Assembly (NCBI GenBank): GCA_963740605.1
Contig: CAVUFC010000018.1
Location: 558,001-622,000 of the forward strand
Reading direction: 5' to 3'
From: DASSUW01 sp963740605
GTDB lineage: Bacteria; Actinomycetota; Thermoleophilia; Solirubrobacterales; Solirubrobacteraceae
Length of the DNA stretch: 64,000 nt
In this document: piece after piece, positions 41,974 to 50,857 of the stretch
Position numbering within the stretch: position 1 is the first letter of the stretch
How the letters are laid out: every line of letters begins with the position of its first letter
Notes under the pieces: generated by a model
The model's input: the letters and a program-made list of their open reading frames with translations, nothing else
Databases searched by the model: none
What the model was told of the DNA's origin: nothing
Translations under genes and position numbers: made by a program

Positions 41974-43176
41974 GTGGACGCGCAGCTCGAATACCCACGA
42001 CTGCTCCCGTCGGTGCTCGTGCCCGACCGTCGCGGCGGCAAGCGGACGACGCGCGACTGGATCATCGACTGGCTGTGCTTCTTCATCGCGCTGCTCATCG
42101 GCGGGTTGGTGTTCGCCGACGCGCACAACCACGGCGATCTGCCGGCCTGGTTCGCGGCCGTCGACGGCCTGTTCGGCATCGGGGCGTGCCTGTCGCTGTG
42201 GACGCGCCGGCGGTGGCCGTTCGGCCTCGCGCTGGTGCTCACGCTGCTGAGCATCGTGTTCTCGTCGGTCGGGGGCGCGGCGGCTATTGCGTTGTTCACG
42301 GTCACCGTCCACGAGCCGTTCCGCCGTGCGGCGCCGATCGCCGCGCTGGCGGCGGTGCTGCAGCCGATCTACCTGGAGATCTACTCGAGCAGCAGCAGCC
42401 CGTACGTCGTGGCGCTCGTGCTCTCGTGGCTGGTCATCGGCGTCGTGCTCACGTGGGGCATGTTCGTCCGCTCCCGACGACAGCTCGTGCTGTCGCTGCG
42501 CGACCGGGCCGAGCGGGCCGAGACCGAGCAGCAGCTGCGGGTCGAGCAGGCCCGCGCCGCCGAGCGGGCCCGCATCGCGCGCGAGATGCACGACGTGCTG
42601 GCCCACCGGATCTCGCTGCTGTCGCTGCACGCCGGCGCCCTGGAGTTCCGGCCCGATGCGTCGCCGGAGGAGGTCGCGCGCGCGGCCGGCGTGATCCGCA
42701 CTTCCGCGCACCAGGCGCTGGAGGACCTGCGGGCGGTGATCGGCGTGCTGCGCGAAGCACCCGGGGATGCGCCGGAGCCGCCGCAGCCGACGTTGGCCGA
42801 CCTCCCGGCGCTGATCGGCGAGTCGCGCGACGCCGGGATGCGCGTGACCTTCTCCTCACCGGATCTGGTCGCGCCGCCGGACAGCCTTGGCCGCAACGCC
42901 TACCGGATCGTGCAGGAGGGGCTCACGAACGCCCGCAAGCACGCGCGCGGCTCGGTGGTCGACGTCGTCCTGTCCGGCGCTCCGGACGACGGCCTGGAGA
43001 TCGAGATCCGCAACCGGCTGCCGGTCGGTGCGGTCGCCGCGTCGGGGATACCGGGCGCCGGCACGGGGATCATCGGGCTGGCCGAGCGGGCCTCGCTGGC
43101 GGGAGGGCGGCTCGAGCACGGCCGCACCGAGGCGGGCGACTACCGGCTGTGGGCGTGGCTGCCATGGTCGACGTGA
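41974..43176 (+). CDS. Two-component sensor histidine kinase (NarL-partner, HisKA_3)
   Basis: A 400-aa membrane kinase with a GTG start. Five or so N-terminal helices (WLCFFIALLIGGLVFADAHN to VVALVLSWLVIGVVLTWGMF) form the sensor, with little outside the membrane. The DHp domain holds the phospho-acceptor His206 in ARIAREMHDVLAHRISLLSL, and the ATPase domain has GRNAYRIVQEGLTNARKHAR and IPGAGTGIIGLAERASLAGG. Typical of membrane-stress sensors in Actinobacteria linked to ABC exporters. Overlaps the regulator gene by 13 bases. Confidence 0.95.
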   Translation: MDAQLEYPRLLPSVLVPDRRGGKRTTRDWIIDWLCFFIALLIGGLVFADAHNHGDLPAWFAAVDGLFGIGACLSLWTRRRWPFGLALVLTLLSIVFSSVGGAAAIALFTVTVHEPFRRAAPIAALAAVLQPIYLEIYSSSSSPYVVALVLSWLVIGVVLTWGMFVRSRRQLVLSLRDRAERAETEQQLRVEQARAAERARIAREMHDVLAHRISLLSLHAGALEFRPDASPEEVARAAGVIRTSAHQALEDLRAVIGVLREAPGDAPEPPQPTLADLPALIGESRDAGMRVTFSSPDLVAPPDSLGRNAYRIVQEGLTNARKHARGSVVDVVLSGAPDDGLEIEIRNRLPVGAVAASGIPGAGTGIIGLAERASLAGGRLEHGRTEAGDYRLWAWLPWST

Positions 43177-43826
43177 TCCGCGTCCTGATCGTCGACGACG
43201 ACGCGCTGGTCCGCGCCGGGCTGTCGATGATCCTGGCGGGCAGCGACGACGTGCGCGTGGTGGCCGAGGCCGCCGATGGGGCCGAGGTGCCCGCGGCCGT
43301 CGCGGCGTCCGCGCCCGACGTCGTGCTGATGGACATCCGGATGCCCGGCGTCGACGGTTTGTCCGCCACCGAGTCCCTGCGCGCTCGCGAGGAGGCGCCG
43401 CAGGTGATCGTGCTCACGACGTTCGAGGCCGGCGACGACGTCCTGCGCGCCCTGCGCGCCGGCGCGGCCGGGTTTCTGCTCAAGGACACCCCGCCGCCGG
43501 AGATCGTGCGCGCGATCCGGCTCGTCGCGGCAGGCGAGGCGATGCTGTCTCCGACCGTCACCCGCCGCCTGATCTCCCACGTCGCCGATGACGACGGAAT
43601 GTCCGGGCGCGCCGCCCGCGCCCGCGAGCTGCTCGACCGGCTGACCGACCGCGAGCGCGAGGTCGCCGTCGCGATCGGCCAGGGCAAGTCGAACGCCGAG
43701 ATCGCCGCTGAGCTGTTCATGAGCGTCGCGACCGTCAAGGCTCACGTGTCCCGGCTCCTGCAGAAGCTCGACCTCGACAACCGGGTCCAGATCGCGCTGC
43801 TCGCCCACGACGCTGGGGTGGCCTGA
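43164..43826 (+). CDS. NarL/FixJ-type response regulator
   Basis: A 220-aa regulator starting MVDVIRVLIVDDDALVRAGL. The receiver has acidic residues DDD at 11-13, phospho-acceptor Asp57 in VVLMDIRMPGVDG, Thr in VIVLTTFEAGDD and Lys in GFLLKDTPPPEIV. The C-terminal LuxR helix-turn-helix reads LTDREREVAVAIGQGKSNAE then LFMSVATVKAHVSRLLQKLD. Cognate to the kinase it overlaps; the tandem palindromes upstream of the kinase are its likely targets. Confidence 0.96.
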   Translation: MVDVIRVLIVDDDALVRAGLSMILAGSDDVRVVAEAADGAEVPAAVAASAPDVVLMDIRMPGVDGLSATESLRAREEAPQVIVLTTFEAGDDVLRALRAGAAGFLLKDTPPPEIVRAIRLVAAGEAMLSPTVTRRLISHVADDDGMSGRAARARELLDRLTDREREVAVAIGQGKSNAEIAAELFMSVATVKAHVSRLLQKLDLDNRVQIALLAHDAGVA

Positions 43827-44014
43827 TCGTTCGTTCTCGGCGGTGGTCCTTGCCGGCGTGGTCGTGCCGGGCTCACGGTCCGCCGCGCAGGTGATGGCAG
43901 CGGTCAATCGCCGCCACGCGAACGCGGCCGTCGATCGCGATGGACCGATGAGTCCGGTGCCGTGGTCGGGTCCTACCGAAACAGTGCTCAACCCACGAGA
44001 AGGGAACCGCGACC

Positions 44015-44614
44015 ATGAAGCTGACGACCCAGACGCAGGTCACCGTCGATGGCGTGACGCAGGGAACGGCGGCGCGTCGGGTGAGGACCGCAGGAACGGG
44101 TTCGAGCGCGGCGGCTGGGCCCTAGGCGCGGGCGACGCCCAGACCATGAGGTTCATCACCGAGACCTATCAGCGGCGGGTTCCTGTTCGGCCGGCGGACC
44201 TACGACCTCTTCGCCTCCTATTGGGGCGCGATGGATCGGGGCAGCCATCCGATCGCTGATGCCTTGAACACGAAGCCCAAGTACCTCGCATCGACCACGG
44301 TCACCGATCCGCAATGGGCGGGCACGACGGTCCTCTCCGGTGACCTTGCGGCGGCCATCGGCGAGCTGAAAGCCACGCCGGGGGGTGAGTTGCAGGTGCA
44401 CGGCAGCGCTGCTCTGATCCGGTCGCTGCTCGACCACGACCTCGTCGACGAGATGCAGCTCATCATCGTCCCCGTGGTCCTCGGCCAGGGCGCGCGGCTG
44501 TTCCCCGACGCCGGCCCGGACATCGCGCTTGACCTGGTCGACTCGCGAACCGACTCCAAGGGTGTGACGATCCAGATCTACCGGCCTGCCGGCCGCCCGC
44601 AATATCCGGCGTGA
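44015..44614 (+). pseudogene. Dihydrofolate-reductase-like (RibD C-terminal family) gene with two frameshifts
   Basis: The frame opens MKLTTQTQVTVDGVTQG, a normal start for DHFR-family proteins, then shifts near 44063-44065 into another frame (GNGGASGEDRRNGFERGGWA, ... AQTMRFITETYQR) and returns to the first frame near 44175 (FLFGRRTYDLFASYWGAMDR). From there it is intact to the end: LASTTVTDPQWAGTTVLSGD, ELQVHGSAALIRSLLDHDLV and PVVLGQGARLFPDAGP. Indels at both junctions are small and cancel each other, with about three codons lost at the second. As written the first frame stops at a TAG near 44123, so no full protein is made, unless the base calls are wrong. Confidence 0.82.
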
Positions 44615-44766
44615 CATCGCTGCGCACTTCGCTTCCGTCTGGCAGCGCTACGAGCCATGTCGCGCCGGGTAGCGATGCGGGAGCGACTAGCATCGCGCGG
44701 CACAGCCGCGTGACCGGCATCGCGGTGATTGTTGCGAGACAGACCTCGACCCAATAGGAGCATCGG

Positions 44767-45306
44767 ATGAGCGCCAACGATCCCTTCTCAGGCCTGCCCG
44801 AGGTCCCGAGCTTCACCGTCACGAGCACGACGCTGACCGAAGGCGGGGGAACGCCCGCCGCGCAGATGTCCGGCATCTTCGGCGTTCCCGGCGGCGAGGA
44901 CGTCTCACCGCAGCTCTCATGGAGCGGCGCCCCCGAGGGCACCAAGAGCTACGCCGTCACGGTCTACGATCCCGACGCCCCGACGCAGTCGGGCTTCTGG
45001 CACTGGGCGATCGCCGACATCCCGTCCACGGTGACGGAGTTGCCGGAGGGCGCGGGCGACGACACCGGCTCCGGGCTGCCCGAAGGCACGCTCCAGCTCC
45101 GCACCGATGCAGGCACGACGCGCTTCATCGGCGCAGCGCCGCCGGCCGGGCACGGTGAGCACCGCTACTTCTTCGTGATCCACGCCCTCGACGTCGAGAA
45201 GATCGGCGTCCCCGAGGACGCCACCCCGGCATTCCTGAACTTCAACTTCCTCAGCCACATCCTCGGCCGCGCGATCCTGACCGTCACCGCGGAGATCACT
45301 GGCTAA
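44767..45306 (+). CDS. YbhB/YbcL-type PEBP family protein
   Basis: A 179-aa phosphatidylethanolamine-binding-protein homologue (Raf-kinase-inhibitor-like). An AGGAG sequence 6-10 bases upstream supports the ATG at 44767. Ligand-pocket motifs are present: YAVTVYDPDAPTQSGFWHWA, GAAPPAGHGEHRYFFVIHAL and the C-terminal NFLSHILGRAILTVTAEI. No signal peptide, so cytoplasmic. The role of bacterial members is not established. Single gene. Confidence 0.93.
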   Translation: MSANDPFSGLPEVPSFTVTSTTLTEGGGTPAAQMSGIFGVPGGEDVSPQLSWSGAPEGTKSYAVTVYDPDAPTQSGFWHWAIADIPSTVTELPEGAGDDTGSGLPEGTLQLRTDAGTTRFIGAAPPAGHGEHRYFFVIHALDVEKIGVPEDATPAFLNFNFLSHILGRAILTVTAEITG

Positions 45307-45465
45307 TCATCGTGGCGCCAGCCGCGCCGGCGCGTGTTCCGGACGGCGCAACTGGGCGTCCACGCGCCTGTTGCTTGTCGTCCACAGGGCCCCTCTGCCG
45401 GTGGCCCGAAATCACGGCGTGATGCGGGTGGTCTCGTGTGGCCGCCGATCGGTTAGCGTCGTGAC

Positions 45466-46160
45466 GTGAGGCTGCGTCCTGGTGCACGTGTCGCGATCAT
45501 CGGCGCCGGCCCGAGTGGTTTGAGCGCCGCCAAGCACGCGATCCAGGCTGGTTTCGACGTGACGGTGTTCGAGGCGAGCGAGGGCCTCGGGGGGGCCAGT
45601 GGCACGCGACCGCCGCCCACAGCGGCGTATGGCCGGGGGATGCGGACGAACACGAGTCGCGCCATGACCGCGTTCTCGGATTTCGCCGCCCCTGCCGAGT
45701 ATCCGCTTCATCCGGCCGCCGAGCAGATCCACACCTATCTGCGCACCTACGCGGAGCAGTTCGACATCACCGACCGGGTCCGGCTGCACGCACCCGTCGG
45801 CCATGTGTCCGCGATCGGGGAGGTCGACGGCGAGCGGTTCGACGGGGTCGTCGTCGCGTCGGGCCGTTTCCGCAAGCCGCGGTTCGCCTCGCCGACGAGC
45901 TCGGCGTCGCGCCCGATCTGCTCGCCCGCCCCGAGCTCACCGAGGCGCTGCTGGTCGGGCCGCTGCTCCCACCCCGCTACCGGCTCGACGGCCCCGGCGC
46001 GTCGGGCAACGCCACGGAGTGGTTCACGACACAGCTCGCCGCATCACGCCACGCCCCGCTCGACCAAGCCGACGTCGCGGTGCTCCGTCGCTTCGGGTTC
46101 GCTCCGGCCGCCGACATCGTGACGGACTCGGCGCTGGTAGCGCCCACGGAGGTCAGCTGA
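45466..46160 (+). pseudogene. Flavin-containing monooxygenase-like gene, frameshifted and internally deleted
   Basis: The GTG start and FAD motif are intact (RVAIIGAGPSGLSAAKHAIQ). After FEASEGLGG a run of seven G shifts the frame; the expected QWHATAAHSGVWPG is readable only in another frame, until a run of five G restores the frame at MRTNTSRAMTAFSDFAAPAE. Then NAD-domain sequence appears (VDGERFDGVVVASGRFRKPR), after which roughly 250-300 residues are missing and the frame changes again to a C-terminal piece (ADELGVAPDLLARPELTEAL ... LVGPLLPPRYRLDGPGA ... ATEWFTTQLA). Full-length relatives are about 450-500 aa. Not functional. Confidence 0.8.
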
Positions 46161-46593
46161 GCTCCTCGGCGAGTCCGATGATGATGCCCTCAGGGCCACG
46201 CAGGAAGCAGAGCCGGTAGATGTCCTTGTGCTGCACGATCTCGCCGACGAGTTCGGCACCGTGGGTGCGCAGGCGGGCGACGACGTCGTCGATGTCGTCG
46301 ACGGTGAACATGACGCGGCGCATGCCCAGCGTGTTCGTCGGCGCGCTTTCCGGCTCGGCTCTGACCGCCGGCGGGGTATGGAACTTCGTCAGCTCCACCC
46401 GTCCGTGGCCGTCCGGGGTCCGCATCATGGCGAGGTCGGCACGGACATCGTTGAGCCCGACGACGCGGTCCACCCAACGCCCCTCATTCGTCGCCTCGCC
46501 TTCCAACTCCATGCCGAGCTCGGCGAAGAACGCTTTGGCAGCCTCGAGGTCGTCGACAACGATGAGCACGTTGTCCATCCGCTGAATCGTCAT
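46153..46593 (-). CDS. VOC family protein
   Basis: A 146-aa glyoxalase-fold protein; I place the start at the ATG at 46593 (MTIQRMDNVLIVVDDLEAAK), where homology begins, rather than 11 codons upstream. Two beta-alpha-beta modules are visible, the second with MRRVMFTVDDIDDVVARLRT and the end CFLRGPEGIIIGLAEELS, where Glu takes the usual metal position. The stop overlaps the end of the opposing monooxygenase remnant. Substrate unknown. Confidence 0.88.
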   Translation of the reverse strand: MTIQRMDNVLIVVDDLEAAKAFFAELGMELEGEATNEGRWVDRVVGLNDVRADLAMMRTPDGHGRVELTKFHTPPAVRAEPESAPTNTLGMRRVMFTVDDIDDVVARLRTHGAELVGEIVQHKDIYRLCFLRGPEGIIIGLAEELS

Positions 46594-46705
46594 AGGTCTC
46601 CGGGTGTCGTCGGCTGCGCCTGTCACGGCCGTTCACCTGGTGAGCGGAGCCCGGTCGGAGCTCTCGACAGCGCCAGGCGCAACCGGAACGCTAGGTCGTT
46701 TCCGC

Positions 46706-47092
46706 TCACGCGGACTTGCCGCCCTCTCGTATCTGGAGCCGGTTCCCGTCGGGGTCCTGGAACTGCGCGACTTGGATCCCTCGGAACTCGATCACGTCTG
46801 AGATGAACTCGACGCCGCGCGCCTTCAATTCCTCGAGCGTCGTCTGGATGTCGTCGGTCTCGATCGTGATCGCCGCGGGCGGGCGTCCCATCGCCGGCTC
46901 GGCCTGCCCCGGTGTCCCGGGCCAGAGCACCAGCTGAAAGTCGTCGCCCTTGACGCCGACGGTCAGGAACCGCGGCCCGTCGGGTGTCGGGTTCTCAACG
47001 CGCTTCTCGAGGCCAAGGACGTTCGTGTAGAAGTCGAGCGCCTTGTCCTGGTCGCTGACGAGCACGCTCGTGTAGAAGACCTTCTCGAGCAT
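46706..47092 (-). CDS. VOC family protein
   Basis: A 128-aa glyoxalase-fold protein starting MLEKVFYTSVLVSDQDKALD at 47092; GGAGG lies 8 bases upstream of this ATG on the coding strand, which decides the start against a longer frame. It has FYTNVLGLEKRVENPTPDGP, AAITIETDDIQTTLEELKAR and VAQFQDPDGNRLQIREGG with the DPDGN motif. Same family as, but only distantly like, the VOC gene 112 bases downstream. Confidence 0.91.
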   Translation of the reverse strand: MLEKVFYTSVLVSDQDKALDFYTNVLGLEKRVENPTPDGPRFLTVGVKGDDFQLVLWPGTPGQAEPAMGRPPAAITIETDDIQTTLEELKARGVEFISDVIEFRGIQVAQFQDPDGNRLQIREGGKSA

Positions 47093-47166
47093 TGCTGTGC
47101 CTCCGGTTGTCGTGGTCACTACTCCCATGACCGGCGGCGAGCGCGAAACGTGACCGTCGGGAAGAT

Positions 47167-47811
47167 GTGTACGTGCCCGAACGTGATGCGGCGACGAGAC
47201 AGCCACGCCCAGCGCCGGAGAAGGTCAGTCATCAGATCGAGCGCTGGCTGACCAGCGACGGCGACAAGACGCTGGGCAGCCTGATCGACGTGTTCCAGGA
47301 AAAGAGCTTCGCCCTGATCTTCATCCTCCTGCTTGGCGTTCCGGCGCTGCCACTGCCGACCGGCGGCGCCACGCACGTGTTCGAGATAATCGCGATGCTC
47401 GTGGCGCTTCAGCTGGTCGCCGGACGCGACAGGATCTGGTTGCCCGAGCGCTGGCGCAAGGTCGAGCTCGGAGCCGGCGGCGGCCGGACGCGATTCATCA
47501 ACGGGCTGATGAAGACGATCCGCTGGATCGAGCGCTTCTCCCAACGCCGCCTGCGCCTTCTGTTCGACCACCGGGCGACCAACACGGTCTTCGGGGTGCT
47601 CGTGATCGCCGGCTCGCTCGGCGCGTTCCTGGCGGCCCCGTTCAGGGGCCTGGACACGCTGCCTTCCGTCGGAGTCGTGCTCCTATCGCTGGGCATCCTG
47701 CTGGAGGACTTCGCGGTCGTGGTCGCCGGGCTCATCGTCGGTGGCGCCGGCGTCCTCCTCGAGATCGTCCTGGGCAGGGCCGCGGTCCGCGGCATCGAGA
47801 ACCTCTTCTAG
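47167..47811 (+). CDS. ExoD-type exopolysaccharide synthesis protein
   Basis: A 214-aa membrane protein with a GTG start. It matches ExoD: KVSHQIERWLTSDGDKTLGS, LIDVFQEKSFALIFILLLGV, PALPLPTGGATHVFEIIAML, and RDRIWLPERWRKVEL, followed by C-terminal helices. ExoD affects exopolysaccharide and alkaline tolerance in rhizobia, but its biochemical role is unknown. Divergent from the VOC gene with 74 bases between starts. Confidence 0.9.
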   Translation: MYVPERDAATRQPRPAPEKVSHQIERWLTSDGDKTLGSLIDVFQEKSFALIFILLLGVPALPLPTGGATHVFEIIAMLVALQLVAGRDRIWLPERWRKVELGAGGGRTRFINGLMKTIRWIERFSQRRLRLLFDHRATNTVFGVLVIAGSLGAFLAAPFRGLDTLPSVGVVLLSLGILLEDFAVVVAGLIVGGAGVLLEIVLGRAAVRGIENLF

Positions 47812-47861
47812 ATCGCGGCCGGCGACGCACACCGATCACGACATCCTGCTCGTCCGCGCCG

Positions 47862-48707
47862 TCAACTGACCTCGTAGCGCACCGGGACGAAGTTCTGATC
47901 GCGCTGCGGTGGCCGGACGTAGGCTCGCTTCTGTCTCGGCGGGAGCTTGACCTTCTTCCGAGGGACCTCCTCGTAATCGATCAGGCTGAGGAGGTGGCTG
48001 ATGAGGTTCAGGCGCAGCGTGCGCTTGTCGTCGGCCTCGACGACGTACCACGGCGACTCGCGCGTGTCGGTGTAGGCGAACATCTCGTCCTTGGCCTCCG
48101 CGAAATCGACCCAGCGGCTGCGTGCCTCGAGATCCATGCCGCTCAGCTTCCACTGCTTCGCCGGGTCGTTCAGCCGCGCTTTGAAGCGGCGCTCCTGCTC
48201 TTGATCGCTGACCGACAGCCAGTACTTGACGAGGATGATCCCGGACCGCAGAAGATCGCGTTCGAACTGCGGGCACGTCCGCATGAACTCCTCGTACTCG
48301 TCCTGGGTGCAGAAGCCCATGACGTGCTCGACGCCGGCGCGGTTGTACCAACTGCGGTCGAACAGGACCATCTCGCCGGCGGCCGGGAGGTGGGCCACGT
48401 ACCGCTGGAAGTACCACTGGGTGCGCTCGCGCTCGGTCGGCGTCGTGAGCGCCACGGTTCTCACCACACGCGGGTTGGTCTTCTCCGCGATCCGCTTGAT
48501 CGTCCCGCCCTTGCCGGCCGTGTCACGACCCTCGAAGAGCACAACAACCTTGAGGCCCTTGTAGATGATCCAATCCTGGAGGCGAACGAGCTCCACCTGC
48601 AGCCGCGCGAGCTCCTTCTCGTAGCCGCGCTTGCTGAGGTGCTGCGCCTCGGTGCCGCGGCCGGTGTCGAGCGGCGGCCGAGTCCACGCGGGGTCGTCGG
48701 GGGCCAT
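47862..48707 (-). CDS. ppk2: Polyphosphate kinase 2
   Basis: A 281-aa kinase transferring phosphate between polyphosphate and nucleotides. Walker A LFEGRDTAGKGGTIKRIAEK (60-68 core), Walker B VLFDRSWYNRAGVEHVMGF (115-123) and the lid region RRFKARLNDPAKQWKLSGMD are all present. The first ~25 residues are variable. The C-terminus RQKRAYVRPPQRDQNFVP is basic. Single-domain class I PPK2 by length. It is convergent with exoD and is not in an obvious operon. Confidence 0.96.
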   Translation of the reverse strand: MAPDDPAWTRPPLDTGRGTEAQHLSKRGYEKELARLQVELVRLQDWIIYKGLKVVVLFEGRDTAGKGGTIKRIAEKTNPRVVRTVALTTPTERERTQWYFQRYVAHLPAAGEMVLFDRSWYNRAGVEHVMGFCTQDEYEEFMRTCPQFERDLLRSGIILVKYWLSVSDQEQERRFKARLNDPAKQWKLSGMDLEARSRWVDFAEAKDEMFAYTDTRESPWYVVEADDKRTLRLNLISHLLSLIDYEEVPRKKVKLPPRQKRAYVRPPQRDQNFVPVRYEVS

Positions 48708-48895
48708 CCCCTCGAACCTAACTCAACGGGGACGAGAACGCGAGGCGGTCCGGCTGTGCCATGGCGCGGTTCCACCGGTCGCGACGGCGCGCTCAGCACC
48801 GGACGACCTGCGCTTCGAAGGGGGAACGTGCATCCATCCGCCCATGCACAGATGGCGCTCGACGAGCGCGGCGAAGTCGGGCCGCGTGGCCTCGG

Positions 48896-49645
48896 TCAGG
48901 GGTCGGGCGCGCACAGGCCGAGTCTTATCGCGCGCTCGCGCGCGGGAGCCGGGTCGTACGGCGCTCGGTGCCAGGTCGCGGTGCGGCGGTCGAGGTCGAG
49001 CAGCAGCCAGAACGCGCCGGTGGCGGCCTGCTCGTCGAGGCCGCCCCACCAGCCGAGCCGGGTCGGTGCCGGCGCGCCGACCGCGCCCGGGTTGAGCAGC
49101 CACTTGCCGCCGGTGAGGTCGAGCGGCTGGCCGACGCGGAGCTTCGCCGGCCGCGCGCCGCGCGGTGTCCGCCGCCACGCCGCGGCGACGTGGGTGTGGG
49201 CGACGAGGCCGAGCTCGGCCTTCTGTGCGTGGAGACAGGCCGCGGCGTTCGACGCGCCGACGTACTCGTGCACGGGGTTGCGCGGGCTGCCGTGCCAGCA
49301 CTGGACCTCGGCGCGACGCCCGGCGGGCTTGCGCGATCGCATCCAGTCGAGCTGGTCGTCGCCGAGGCGCTCGCGCGCGAGTTCGATCGACCGTACGGCC
49401 AGGGATCCCGGCTCCCCGAACCGCGTGGGCTCGGCCGACCCAGTCGCGCCATAGTCGTGGTTGCCCATCAGCGCGAGGCGGCAGCGCTCACGCGTGTGGG
49501 TGACGACATGCTCGGGATCGGGACCGCCTCCCACCATGTCACCGAGCGACCACAGCTCCTCGGCACCGGACCCCTCGGCCGCGGCGACCGCGGCATCGAA
49601 CGCCTCGGCGTGCGCATGCGCGTCTCCGAACACGGCTACGAGCAC
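48896..49645 (-). CDS. Metallophosphoesterase
   Basis: A 249-aa calcineurin-like phosphoesterase with a GTG start. Metal-binding motifs: AVFGDAHAHAEAFDA (D-x-H), LWSLGDMVGGGPDPE (GD), LALMGNHDYGATG (GNHD), then QCWHGSPRNPVHEY (GH-like) and LVAHTHVAAAW (GHTH-like, with AHTH), ending LLNPGAVGAPAP. The family acts on phosphodiesters or phosphomonoesters; the substrate is unknown. About 188 bases downstream hold no intact gene. Confidence 0.93.
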   Translation of the reverse strand: MLVAVFGDAHAHAEAFDAAVAAAEGSGAEELWSLGDMVGGGPDPEHVVTHTRERCRLALMGNHDYGATGSAEPTRFGEPGSLAVRSIELARERLGDDQLDWMRSRKPAGRRAEVQCWHGSPRNPVHEYVGASNAAACLHAQKAELGLVAHTHVAAAWRRTPRGARPAKLRVGQPLDLTGGKWLLNPGAVGAPAPTRLGWWGGLDEQAATGAFWLLLDLDRRTATWHRAPYDPAPARERAIRLGLCAPDP

Positions 49646-49665
49646 GCGCCGAGTCTAAGGCGGCG

Positions 49666-50214
49666 TCAGCTCAGCAGCCGTCGCATCGCCAGGTCCAGCA
49701 CTTCCACACGGTCGCGCGCTCCGTGGTCGGCGGCGATGAAGTGGTTGCCGATCGCCAGCGAGAAGGCGAGCAGGCTGCGGGCCTCGACGTCGCCCTCGTC
49801 GGCCGACAGCTCGCCGATCAAAGTGCGGAGGTACGCCATGCGGCGGTTGTCGACGCGGCGCAGGCGCTCGCCGACCGCCTCGTCGCGCCGGGCCCAGTCG
49901 CGGACCGCGAGGTCGATCGGCAGCAGCGCGGGGGAGAAGGTCAGCATGCCGGCGCGGCGCACCTTGTCCCTCGCCTCGCCGCCCTCGCGCTCGACGCGCT
50001 CCAGCACCTCGTCGGTGCTGCGCCGCTCCCACGTCTCGAGCATCGCGTCGAGCAGCGCCTGCCGGTCGGCGAAGTGCCAGTAGAACCCGCCGCGGGTAAC
50101 CCCGAGCGTCTTCGCCAGCACGTCGACCCGGACCGCGTCCGGCCCGCCGGCGGCGAGCGCGTTCAGGCCGGCGTCGATCCACTCGCTACGGGGAGTGCGG
50201 GTTGCGGCGGGCAT
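49666..50214 (-). CDS. TetR family transcriptional regulator
   Basis: A 182-aa repressor starting at MPAATRTPRSEWIDAGLNAL; an upstream in-frame start would run through the operator, so 50214 is preferred. Helix-turn-helix: VRVDVLAKTLGVTRGGFYWH followed by FADRQALLDAMLETWE. The ligand domain is the remaining ~120 residues. A perfect 24-base palindrome starts one base upstream of its start codon. The gene that it would normally control on the other side appears to be missing. Confidence 0.93.
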   Translation of the reverse strand: MPAATRTPRSEWIDAGLNALAAGGPDAVRVDVLAKTLGVTRGGFYWHFADRQALLDAMLETWERRSTDEVLERVEREGGEARDKVRRAGMLTFSPALLPIDLAVRDWARRDEAVGERLRRVDNRRMAYLRTLIGELSADEGDVEARSLLAFSLAIGNHFIAADHGARDRVEVLDLAMRRLLS

Positions 50215-50238
50215 GATCCATACAGTACTGTATGGATC
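50215..50238. promoter_or_regulatory. Perfect 24-bp palindrome, TetR operator
   Basis: GATCCATACAGT is followed immediately by its exact reverse complement ACTGTATGGATC. It abuts the tetR start codon and is AT-rich against the local background. Size and symmetry fit a TetR dimer (or two dimers) and autoregulation. On the other side an ATG follows at 50242 but leads only to a short frame. Confidence 0.82.
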
Positions 50239-50383
50239 GTCATGAATGTCAACCAGATCAAGGTGCCGGCAGCCGCGCGCGCGAGCGGTCTGGGCCAAGG
50301 TCGAGCCGGTGCACGTGCCGACCGTGCGCGGCATCCTCGAGGACGCGCATCGCCGGTTGGCCTAGTCGCTAGCGTCCGGCCGG

Positions 50384-50857
50384 ATGGCGAGCGTGGATGT
50401 GCGGCAGGCCGGCGCGGACGATGCGCGTGCGCTCGCGGAGCTGCGCGCGCGCTGGAGCGAGGGTGAGGAGCCCGGGTTCGCGCAGCGGATGGCCGACTGG
50501 CTCGAAGCCGAGGGCGACCGCCGCACGACGTGGCTCGCCAGGGTCGACGACGAGCCGGTCGGGATGGCGTCGGTGTTCGAGTACCGACGGATGCCGCGGC
50601 CGGGACGGGCGGCCTCGCGCTGGGGCTACCTCAGCAACATGTTCGTGCTCGAGCCGTTCCGCAACCGCGGGGTCGGCGCCGCGCTTCTGGACGCGGTCAT
50701 CGCCGCCGCCGACGAGCGCGGCTACGCGCGACTGGTGCTCTCTCCCAGCGAGCGGGCCGTGCCGTTCTACCGGCGCGCCGGCTTCATCGTGCCCGACGAG
50801 TCCGCCGGCAACGACCGCCTGCTCGTCCGTCAGGCGCCCAGCCGGAACGGCGGGTAG
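50384..50857 (+). CDS. GNAT family N-acetyltransferase
   Basis: A 157-aa acetyltransferase starting MASVDVRQAGADDARALAEL. The acetyl-CoA-binding motif A is clear: LSNMFVLEPFRNRGVGAALL (RNRGVGxxLL), followed by RLVLSPSERAVPFYRRAGFI (motif B). Typical length. The substrate is unknown. Its 3' end overlaps the opposing DUF4389 gene by 28 bases. Confidence 0.92.
   Translation: MASVDVRQAGADDARALAELRARWSEGEEPGFAQRMADWLEAEGDRRTTWLARVDDEPVGMASVFEYRRMPRPGRAASRWGYLSNMFVLEPFRNRGVGAALLDAVIAAADERGYARLVLSPSERAVPFYRRAGFIVPDESAGNDRLLVRQAPSRNGG

Noticed and set aside
41421..43163. Upstream extension of the response regulator frame to 801 codons
   Set aside because: It runs antisense to the ABC ATPase and through the kinase gene out of frame; receiver homology starts at the ATG at 43164.
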